NCBI GenBank assembly: GCA_949296915.1
Contig: CASFPX010000001.1
Span: 248,001 to 312,000, forward strand
From: Onthovicinus sp900555545
GTDB lineage: Bacteria; Bacillota; Clostridia; Oscillospirales; Acutalibacteraceae
Reading direction: 5' to 3'
DNA length: 64,000 nt
The notes under the pieces are model-generated. The model was not told the DNA's origin. It saw only the letters and a program-made list of their open reading frames with translations, and made no database searches. The position numbers were made by a program, and so were the translations under genes. This document shows positions 57,487-64,000 of the stretch, one piece after another. Position 1 is the first letter of the stretch, and every line of letters starts with the position of its first letter.

Positions 57487-59112
57487 TTATTTTAAGATCC
57501 GTCCGGTGAGTGTTGGCTCGATCAGATCGCCCGCGTGGTTGATCACGGCCTTGAGCAGCCGGTTGACGGGTTCATTCTTGATCAATGTGTCCAGCGCAGG
57601 CGCCAGGGACATCGCAAGTTCCGCGATATCGGGCGTTCCGCCGGGCTTGAGGACGACAGTTCTCTTCTCCCAATTAAAGGTGAAGAGCAGCTTGCGGGAG
57701 GCGACTGTCTGGATGGGGCGGATCTCCATCTCCAGCTGAATTTCATTTTTCCATGCCGCACTGGAGAGCGTCTCATAGTCGATCCCGCCCAGGCGCATTG
57801 AGCCGCGGCGGTACTTCCCGTCCATACCGCAGGGGATGCAGTTCATCTCGTCCCCCTCACTCCAGATGACCTGGCAGGTATCGCCGTTAAATAAAATGGC
57901 CATGTTATCGATATTTCCGGCCTTATCCGTTGTCATAAAGGTCACGGGCAGGGGTAGCATCCCTATCGGGTAGCCGAGGATATTGAGCAGCGCCGTCTTG
58001 GGGAAGCGCATCCGCCGCCCATTCATCTTCGCTTCCAACGGGGAATGCTGCCTGCGCGGCAGGGGGGGGATCCTGCGGGAGGCGATCAGTTGCTGGTATG
58101 CTGCCGTATCCTCAGCCGTAGGGGCGTCTGGAACCTGTTCAAATACCTTGGGGAAGTGGCGCCAGATGCAGTCGCGCACGTACTGCTCGTCGGGATGGCC
58201 ATCTGTCAGGATGACCGCCGCGTCGTAGTCCGGCAACAGAATGCCGAACTGGGAGAACATCCCGTCCGCCCGCGAACAGTTTTTCACATGGTAATTGTGC
58301 CAGAAGCAGTAACCATATCCGTTGGAGGAGTCGTTTTGCTCCACCTCGTTGTTGCGGTTATCAACCAATGGCTTGATGGCGTCCTCCGCAAACCATGCCG
58401 GGATAACCTGTCTGCCGTTGTAGACGCCTTTGTTTAAATAGCACAGGATGAACTTGGCCATGTCCTCCGTCTTCAGATAGAGGCCCCAGCCGCCGGCCTC
58501 AATGCCCTTTTGGTCCGTCTCCCAGAACGGGCGGTCAATGTGCAGCGGCTCAAAAAGGCGCGGCATCAGATAATCGACCACGCTCATGCCGGATACACGG
58601 CTGACGATGGCGCAGAGCATATAGATATTTTCGTTTGTGTAGCGGAACTGCTCCCCAGGCATGCTCCGAACCGGTGCGTCGATAAAGTCCTGGATCCAGT
58701 CGATTTTTGCCTTATCGGCGATCAGATTGGGCTCGCGTCCACTCGTCATCGTCATCAGGTGGCGGACGGTCAGCTTTTGATAATTTTCATCGGAATGCTT
58801 TTGTTTGTACTCTGGGAACACGTCTTTAACCAGTGTATCCAGGGAGATCAGCCCTTCATCGATCGCAAATCCCACCGCAGTGGCGGAGACACTCTTGCTA
58901 AAGGAGTAGAGCGCATGGGGGATCTCGGGGGCAAATGGGGGTACAAAGGCCTCCGCAGCGACCATACCGTGGCGTAGGACCATAAAGGAGTGATTGGCAA
59001 TGTGACTTTCTTCCAGGTCACGGACAAAGGCTGTCAGCTCGGCGGTTGAGACTCCGGCCTCTTCCGGGCATGAGGCGCGCGGCAGGCGAACGCCATCCCA
59101 AGTCTGTTCCAT
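57487..59112 (-). CDS. Serine hydrolase, beta-lactamase class C / esterase family
   Basis: A 541-residue protein. The catalytic part (about 20-340) has SxxK in YSFSKS, YxN in RYTNEN, and HLMTMTSG, as in class C beta-lactamases, D-peptidases and esterases. A second beta-rich domain (about 380-541) follows. There is no signal peptide, which argues against a wall or antibiotic role and for an intracellular esterase or peptidase. GGAGG is about seven bases before the ATG. It is cotranscribed with the YhhN gene. Confidence 0.88.
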   Translation of the reverse strand: MEQTWDGVRLPRASCPEEAGVSTAELTAFVRDLEESHIANHSFMVLRHGMVAAEAFVPPFAPEIPHALYSFSKSVSATAVGFAIDEGLISLDTLVKDVFPEYKQKHSDENYQKLTVRHLMTMTSGREPNLIADKAKIDWIQDFIDAPVRSMPGEQFRYTNENIYMLCAIVSRVSGMSVVDYLMPRLFEPLHIDRPFWETDQKGIEAGGWGLYLKTEDMAKFILCYLNKGVYNGRQVIPAWFAEDAIKPLVDNRNNEVEQNDSSNGYGYCFWHNYHVKNCSRADGMFSQFGILLPDYDAAVILTDGHPDEQYVRDCIWRHFPKVFEQVPDAPTAEDTAAYQQLIASRRIPPLPRRQHSPLEAKMNGRRMRFPKTALLNILGYPIGMLPLPVTFMTTDKAGNIDNMAILFNGDTCQVIWSEGDEMNCIPCGMDGKYRRGSMRLGGIDYETLSSAAWKNEIQLEMEIRPIQTVASRKLLFTFNWEKRTVVLKPGGTPDIAELAMSLAPALDTLIKNEPVNRLLKAVINHAGDLIEPTLTGRILK

Positions 59113-59298
59113 ATTTTTTCCTCCAAATCAGATTTTGTGCATATTGAATGTTAATTCAATGATTAAATGGTATTCTTTGTGGATAATTATAGCGCGATGT
59201 GAATTCTGGTACAATGGAAAAAGCTATAATATCTTTTTTAAAAGGATATATGTGTATTTTATATCTTTTTAAAAATCATATTGCTTTGCCATGGGTAT

Positions 59299-59326
59299 AA
59301 AAAACGGACCGCCATTAGACGGTCCG
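59299..59326 (-). terminator. Terminator of the GH28 gene
   Basis: Stem CGGACCG/CGGTCCG with an eight-base loop and a T-run on the minus strand. Confidence 0.75.
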
Positions 59327-59351
59327 CTCGGGGAAAGCTCATAGAGGGAAT

Positions 59352-60878
59352 TCAATCATCCCCACTCTGAAAATGTGTTATGTTTTTGAGAATCTGCTCT
59401 TCACGGCGAGTGTCCGCGCGCGGGGTGACCGAAAAGTTCTCCAGTGTGAGCGTGACGACATTCCGAGCCCACAGGGCGTAGGCATTCAGATTGCGCATCC
59501 GATTACACTCGGGATAACTTGTCTCGTAGGCGGGAACGAATAGGCGGTAGTCATAGTAATCCTCCCCCGGAGCGTAGGTGCAGTTGAAGTTGCGGATCGT
59601 CACATCACCGATGTTCAACCTTTTGGTGCCGGTGAGAATGACTGGCAGTTCAATGCCGCTGGCCTGTACATTTTCCACAGTGATCCCGCTGATGGCTCCC
59701 GTGTTGTCTTTTCCGCCGTCCCGGTTGCGGTTGTTCAGGCTGACAAAGAGCGGGCAGAGCTCGCCCTCCATCTGAATATCGCGTATGGTGACATCTTGAA
59801 CCACGGCCCCATCGGCCGACTCGATGGAGATCCCCGACACGCCCCCCGGATAGATATCCGTCAGGAAAAATTCGCAGCCCTCCACTAATACGTGACGGAT
59901 GTCCATACTCGTCTCCGTTCCGATTTTGAAGGCGTTGGTGCAGGAGGTGATTTTGCAGTCCCGCACCGTGACATTCTCCATGACTTCCATGTTCCCGCCG
60001 AGCTCTTCGCTGTGCTTGAGTACAATCCCATCGTCGCCGGTGGAGAGGAAGCAGTGCTCAATCAACACATTTGACGATCCGGCCACATCAATCCCGTCTG
60101 TATTGGCCACATGGCGGTTGTTATTGACAATGAAATCCCGGATCTGGACGCCGCTACAGCCGCCCAGCTCCAGTGTCCACGCGGCGGAATTCTCCAGCAT
60201 AAAATTGTCGATCGTGACACCGGAGCAGCCCACAAATCGAACCAGATTGCCATACTTGCTCTCATGGGCAAAACGGATGCGGTACCGGTACTCCTGACGC
60301 ATCTCCCACACGCCAAGCGTGTCCTCAAACGGGGAAAGGCGGGGCTGCTCCTTGGGCGCGAGGGAGTAGTAGTTCCCCTCGCCGCAGATCTTTCCGCCCC
60401 CGGTCAGACGAATGTTTTCCGCATTTTCACACAGCAGCAGGCAGCCCTTATCAAAGTCTTCGCTGTTGTGTGAGGCAATCAGAGAGGCGTCGGAATCGAT
60501 GAACAGCGTGACATTGCTCTTTAATTCGACGCTACCGACCGTATAAGCTCCGCCGCCTACGTATACGGTTCCGCCTCCCGCCGCAGCACAGTCCGCAACG
60601 GCCTGGTTGATAGCGCCGCTGTTATTCACCCCCGGGTCATCCGGAACGGCTCCGTATGTACGGATGTCGAGCGCATCCGAGGGAGCCTCAACATCGGAAA
60701 GATAATCCGAAAAGGGGATCCCCTCATAAAAATCGCCGGGATAGACGTCGGGGAAGATATCGCCCGACGTCACTTTAAAATCCCGCGCATATACGCCAAA
60801 ATAGAGGCCAATCCCGGCTCCCGCAAGCAGCGCGGCGGCAGTGATCACACAGACCGGGATCACAATTTTTTTCTTCAT
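59352..60878 (-). CDS. GH28-type right-handed beta-helix glycosidase, membrane-anchored
   Basis: A 508-residue protein with an N-terminal signal anchor (about 4-28) and a parallel beta-helix. The polygalacturonase-family motifs NTDGID and GDDGIVLKH are present near residues 250-280, but the usual GHG is not; FKIGTETSMDIRHV stands near that position. It probably hydrolyses an acidic or rhamnose-type polysaccharide outside the cell, with altered specificity. GAGGAG is eight bases before the ATG, and the previous gene ends four bases before it, so it is cotranscribed with the PH-domain pair. Confidence 0.85.
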   Translation of the reverse strand: MKKKIVIPVCVITAAALLAGAGIGLYFGVYARDFKVTSGDIFPDVYPGDFYEGIPFSDYLSDVEAPSDALDIRTYGAVPDDPGVNNSGAINQAVADCAAAGGGTVYVGGGAYTVGSVELKSNVTLFIDSDASLIASHNSEDFDKGCLLLCENAENIRLTGGGKICGEGNYYSLAPKEQPRLSPFEDTLGVWEMRQEYRYRIRFAHESKYGNLVRFVGCSGVTIDNFMLENSAAWTLELGGCSGVQIRDFIVNNNRHVANTDGIDVAGSSNVLIEHCFLSTGDDGIVLKHSEELGGNMEVMENVTVRDCKITSCTNAFKIGTETSMDIRHVLVEGCEFFLTDIYPGGVSGISIESADGAVVQDVTIRDIQMEGELCPLFVSLNNRNRDGGKDNTGAISGITVENVQASGIELPVILTGTKRLNIGDVTIRNFNCTYAPGEDYYDYRLFVPAYETSYPECNRMRNLNAYALWARNVVTLTLENFSVTPRADTRREEQILKNITHFQSGDD

Positions 60879-60882
60879 AGCT

Positions 60883-62337
60883 TTAACTCCTCTGTTGTCC
60901 ACTTTTTATACGTGAATGCCGGACTACAGCCCTATTATAGCGCGGGCGGCGGAACACTTCAACCAGAGGAGAAAAAGTTTTTTGTACAGCGCGGAGAGGC
61001 ACGTGTGCGATGGATAGCCGGAAAGGGACGCCACTGTGCGGCCGCAGGGCAACGGTGCAGAGGGCCTCCCGCAGCTGGCCTGGGGATTGCGACACAATGA
61101 TTGCCGCCGGTGGATGGGTCAGGCGCGTGCGCAGGAGGGAAAGCCCTCGTGTGTTGCAGGCCTGCGGCCCCTGTGGGGAGAGAAAAGCGCGGCGTTCCCG
61201 CAAGGAGCAGGGGATCAAGGCGGTGACCGCGGCCAGCGCAAACAGGATGGTGATCCCGGCGAGAGCGGAACGCAGTTCCGGGAGCAACTCCCCGCCTAAA
61301 AATCCAACTGCGCACCCCGCACCGGCAAATGCGATCACCGGGAGATAGACGCGCCATACCGTCGATTTTGGGATTTGCACGGCGTCGGATCCCACCGGGA
61401 AAAGGAGAGATTCCGTCTCCCCCCGCGCATCCGCAGGGATCAGGAAGGTGTTCCGTCCGCCGGACAGGGCGGGGTTCGGTGTGACGGCGATAGCCTGTAC
61501 CAGGGAGCAGGCGCGCATCAGTGTGGTGGCGCGCGTGGTGATGGCCGGGACTGCCTTTTCCGGCAGCAGGGTCGTCCATCGGGTTATCACACCGTGCGAT
61601 ACGGCAAACCGGCCGGGTGCTGTGTATAGATGGAAACGGCAGTTGCGCTCCGTCAGATACAGGATGCTGAGTACATACCCGGCGATCAACAGGGCGGCGA
61701 TTCCGGTGAAAAGCGGTGGGATAAAACCGGCCAGGAACTGCTCCAAGCGGGAGACCACACCCTGCAGCGGGGTGGCCGGGTCGATGGCGAACAGCCGCCC
61801 GATCCCCTGGAAGAGCGGGGCGAGCGCCAGGAAACCGATCCGGGAGTTGGAGGAAAACACAGCGCAAATGAGCGCTTGACGAAATCCGTACCGGGCGGTG
61901 AGCGCAAGCGAGTCCGGAGAAAATCCGAGCGAGGATGCCAGCGCACGCGCATCTTCCAGCCGCAAGTAACATGAGAAGGAGGGCTTTTTTTGTTTGACGG
62001 TGTCCGGCTCCGGGATCAGGCGGACAGCGCCAAGCAACCGCAGGAGCGGCCCCGCCTTTAGGTGCAGGACTGTCTGCTGCAAGTCTATTTGGAGCCTTGA
62101 ATCGAAAAGAATTCCACGCCGGAGTGTCAGGACACCGCCGGACAGACAAAGCCGCGTTTTCCTCCGCCGCAGGTCAAAAAACAGCAGCACCCCGCACGCG
62201 GTTAAGAGCTGGAGAAAAACGGCGCGGTTCCACCGCCCGGTGCCAGGCATCAGCAGCTGCACCAGTGGGATCAGCAGCAGGTAGCCGTATCGGAAAAAGT
62301 GGATCACAGTATCCGAATAGTGGGGGCGCAGCTTCAC
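60883..62337 (-). CDS. Bacterial PH-domain membrane protein (YdbT-like)
   Basis: A 484-residue protein with several membrane helix pairs (about 10-55, 155-235 and 325-365). These alternate with bPH2 domains, visible as RRKTRLCLSGGVLTLRRGILFDSRLQIDLQQT and FHLYTAPGRFAVSHGVITRWTTLLPEKAVPAI. YdbS/YdbT pairs are common in Firmicutes; in Bacillus they are linked to resistance to some antimicrobial compounds. GTG start with GGAGGTGAT upstream, overlapping the YdbS-like stop by four bases (GTGA). Confidence 0.83.
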   Translation of the reverse strand: MKLRPHYSDTVIHFFRYGYLLLIPLVQLLMPGTGRWNRAVFLQLLTACGVLLFFDLRRRKTRLCLSGGVLTLRRGILFDSRLQIDLQQTVLHLKAGPLLRLLGAVRLIPEPDTVKQKKPSFSCYLRLEDARALASSLGFSPDSLALTARYGFRQALICAVFSSNSRIGFLALAPLFQGIGRLFAIDPATPLQGVVSRLEQFLAGFIPPLFTGIAALLIAGYVLSILYLTERNCRFHLYTAPGRFAVSHGVITRWTTLLPEKAVPAITTRATTLMRACSLVQAIAVTPNPALSGGRNTFLIPADARGETESLLFPVGSDAVQIPKSTVWRVYLPVIAFAGAGCAVGFLGGELLPELRSALAGITILFALAAVTALIPCSLRERRAFLSPQGPQACNTRGLSLLRTRLTHPPAAIIVSQSPGQLREALCTVALRPHSGVPFRLSIAHVPLRAVQKTFSPLVEVFRRPRYNRAVVRHSRIKSGQQRS

Positions 62338-62747
62338 GCGATCACCTCCGGCGGGCGCTGGAATTTTTCCGCCTGTGTGCGGGGCAGGCAGGGGACTCGA
62401 ATTGTTTTACCACGCCCGTAAATCCGCACCCGGCACAGGCCGAGCCTTCGTTCGATGGGTGTGGACCGGATCTCTGTAAAGATCAGATCCTCCGCCGGCA
62501 CCAGGATACGCCGGCGGAGAAAGACGCCGGTATGGATTTCAACCAAATTGGGACGGAACCGGATGGAAAAGGCGTGCAGATAGTGGCGGATATAGGCACA
62601 CACCATGGCTGTCGATCCGGTGAGCAGCGTCAAGGCGAGCCATACGGAGGGAAACTCCACCGTCAGGGGGAACAGGATCGTGCACAGGGGGATGCACAGG
62701 GCGATTGCCCGTATCCGCCACAGCAGAACCGCCTTCTTTTTCCACAT
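62334..62747 (-). CDS. Bacterial PH-domain membrane protein (YdbS-like)
   Basis: A 137-residue protein with two membrane helices (about 8-52) and one bPH2 domain (about 55-125; IRFRPNLVEIHTGVFLRRRILVPAEDLIFTEIR). It is the small partner encoded ahead of the YdbT-like gene. ATG chosen with GGGGGGA six bases upstream. Function in the pair is unproven. Confidence 0.82.
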   Translation of the reverse strand: MWKKKAVLLWRIRAIALCIPLCTILFPLTVEFPSVWLALTLLTGSTAMVCAYIRHYLHAFSIRFRPNLVEIHTGVFLRRRILVPAEDLIFTEIRSTPIERRLGLCRVRIYGRGKTIRVPCLPRTQAEKFQRPPEVIA

Positions 62748-62768
62748 AAAAAATCCCCCCATTCCGTG

Positions 62769-63608
62769 TTATTGTTCACGGAAACAGGGGGATTTATCAT
62801 GGCTTTGAGCTGAAAGGATGCCTCGCTTTTTGCGTAGCACAGTAATGGCCGCGTAGTGCAGAATATTAAACTGTTCGGGGGCGATCTCTCGCAGCAATTT
62901 GCGGTGTTCCGCGTCGAACCGCTCAATCTCCGGTCCGGACAGCGCGGCGCCGATGCCGCGGCAGGTTTTGACGCGCCCGTTCCAGCTCTCCCGTGTGAAG
63001 GGGACGGACAGGTCAAAGACTTCCTCGCGCTCCACGGTGAAAAAGTCCAGATAGGGAGCGGGGACTGTGATGGGGTGGCGAGTCTCACCGCAGCCAGTCC
63101 AGGCGGGATTGTGTTTTAAAATCAAGGCCTCACTCTGCCCCGCGATGGGGTCCTCGTCTGGGAGCCATGCCATGTAGAGAAAGACGAGATGGCCGCCGCC
63201 CCGCAGTACTCGGGCGAGCATTGGCGCGAGCACGGCATGGTCAAAATAGACCATGCACTGGCAGGCGGTGACTACGTCAAATGTGCCCGGCGGGAAATCA
63301 ATTTGTTCGGCGGGCACGCAGCGGTACTCAATCGCCATCCCCGCCGTGCGGGAGAGCGACACCGCCTGGTCAATTTGGTTTTGTGAGCTGTCAATTCCAA
63401 TGAATGATGCGCCGTAGGGATAGAGATTCCGCGGCAGGACGCCGGTCCCCGTGCCAACGTCGAGGACCTTTTGCCCCGCTATACAGAGGCCGTTCTCCGT
63501 CAGGCGGCGGTAGAATTCCGGTGGGTAGATGTCGCGGTACTGCGCGTATTCCGGGGAGGTGCGTCCCCAGTCGAAGGCTCTGCCGTGGTCAATCTGTTGA
63601 TTTTTCAC
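62769..63608 (-). CDS. Class I SAM-dependent methyltransferase
   Basis: A 279-residue cytoplasmic methyltransferase. Motif I VLDVGTGTGVLPRNLYPYGA, motif II region FIGIDSSQNQI, PAEQIDFPPGTFDVVTACQCMVYFD and RVLRGGGHLVFLYMAWLPDEDP are clear. The C-terminal half would bind the acceptor, which is unknown. Start is GTG, with GGAGGGAGG about nine bases upstream; longer frames from 63677 lack this. It lies just upstream of the PH-domain genes on the same strand with a 21-base gap. Confidence 0.88.
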   Translation of the reverse strand: MKNQQIDHGRAFDWGRTSPEYAQYRDIYPPEFYRRLTENGLCIAGQKVLDVGTGTGVLPRNLYPYGASFIGIDSSQNQIDQAVSLSRTAGMAIEYRCVPAEQIDFPPGTFDVVTACQCMVYFDHAVLAPMLARVLRGGGHLVFLYMAWLPDEDPIAGQSEALILKHNPAWTGCGETRHPITVPAPYLDFFTVEREEVFDLSVPFTRESWNGRVKTCRGIGAALSGPEIERFDAEHRKLLREIAPEQFNILHYAAITVLRKKRGILSAQSHDKSPCFREQ

Positions 63609-64000
63609 TGTGATTTTCCTCCCTCCTACTCCGCAGCGGCATGGCGCGCTCATTCCGTTGCTCCTCCTTTTTCGCAAAAAGTTGTTGAATTATAGAAAGT
63701 AGAAATAGGCCGAGGCGGCTTTTATACAAACTTTCTGCGGGTACGTGAGGGGATTTTGCGGAGCAAAACAACCCTTTCCGCATGTTTGAGACGGCATGAG
63801 CCGTCGAGTTCGGAAAGGGTTGCCGAACGGCCTTGGGCGTGTCTATAGGCTTCCCGCCGCTGAAGTGCCGTTTATCGGGGGTCGCGGGGGAAAGCCCCCG
63901 CGTGCCTTTTCTTTAAGGAATGAACAATAACCCCCTCTTGCGGCGCCCGGCTCTACCTGCAGCGGCAGCTTACTTCTGTATGCGCATGGAGATATCAAAT
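63609..64000. repeat. Gene-free structured region, candidate dispersed repeat
   Basis: No credible gene. A two-tier hairpin lies at about 63750-63808: outer arms AACCCTTTCC/GGAAAGGGTT and inner GACGGC/GCCGTC. A second GC-rich hairpin, CGCGGGGG-AAAG-CCCCCGCG, lies at about 63885-63902. Such structured intergenic DNA in clostridial genomes is often a dispersed repeat family. Only one copy is in this window. Confidence 0.4.

Noticed and set aside
63589..63783. 64-codon minus-strand frame at the right edge
   Set aside because: It overlaps the methyltransferase start and promoter region and part of the structured repeat, and no ribosome binding site supports it.

Overview
The window looks like chromosomal DNA of a Gram-positive, probably strictly anaerobic gut member of the Clostridia. 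I would guess an Oscillospirales-type lineage, but the sequence alone does not fix this. The evidence is moderate-to-high GC coding sequence, GGAGG-type ribosome binding sites, frequent TTG/GTG starts, tRNA genes with encoded CCA, and clostridial families (YitT, DUF3048, DUF2812, PadR plus HAAS-type membrane protein, LCP, paired YdbS/YdbT PH proteins). Fermentation enzymes are present (L-lactate dehydrogenase, iron-type alcohol dehydrogenase). There is no respiratory chain gene, CRISPR array or transposase. About 57 protein genes, five tRNA genes (Arg-CCT, Val-CAC, Met-CAT, Glu-TTC, Thr-CGT) and two solitary 5S rRNA genes are supported.

Layout. 1-6.9 kb: 3' end of guaB, a radical SAM/SPASM-type enzyme, an XRE-TPR regulator, glycerate kinase, tRNA-Arg and a DUF3048 protein. 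7-15 kb: two stand-alone 5S genes flank a GH20 hexosaminidase; then birA, yitT, a GH89 alpha-N-acetylglucosaminidase and a DNA glycosylase. 14.9-17.4 kb: a phage-type lysis cassette (zinc-ribbon-like protein, GH25 endolysin, holin) faces an XRE repressor across a compact operator/promoter switch, with no other phage genes nearby. 17.5-26.8 kb: maa, a MarR-controlled heterodimeric ABC exporter, LysR, an amidohydrolase, tRNA-Val and an ECF sigma/DUF4179 pair. 27-37 kb: a membrane-anchored phosphoesterase-PQQ protein, mnmA with an Rrf2 regulator, an acyltransferase, adh, aminotransferase-trpS, a PrsA-like lipoprotein and tRNA-Met/tRNA-Glu.

37-50 kb: a universal-stress-like protein, a two-component system, hemW, DUF2812, an LCP cell-wall ligase, a PadR operon with tandem dyad operators, and the methionine importer metQ-metN-metI preceded by a methionine-rich leader peptide and terminator. 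50-64 kb: rsmA, ldh, tRNA-Thr, a stand-alone DAK-phosphatase domain, an unassigned carbohydrate-active-type protein, an acyltransferase-NahK fusion, a small membrane protein between two LexA-type boxes, GNAT, YhhN, a serine hydrolase, GH28 with paired PH-domain proteins, a methyltransferase, and a structured gene-free end.

How the genes fit together. GH20 and GH89 lack signal peptides, and the NahK fusion phosphorylates N-acetylhexosamines, so the cell probably imports host-type amino-sugar glycans and trims them inside. The most interesting regulatory feature is the metQ leader. It has its own sigma-A promoter, a 42-codon ORF with six Met codons in eleven, a terminator, and a possible competing antiterminator; no SAM riboswitch or T-box is seen. 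This suggests ribosome-mediated attenuation of methionine uptake. The lysis switch and the SOS-type small membrane gene are the next best leads.
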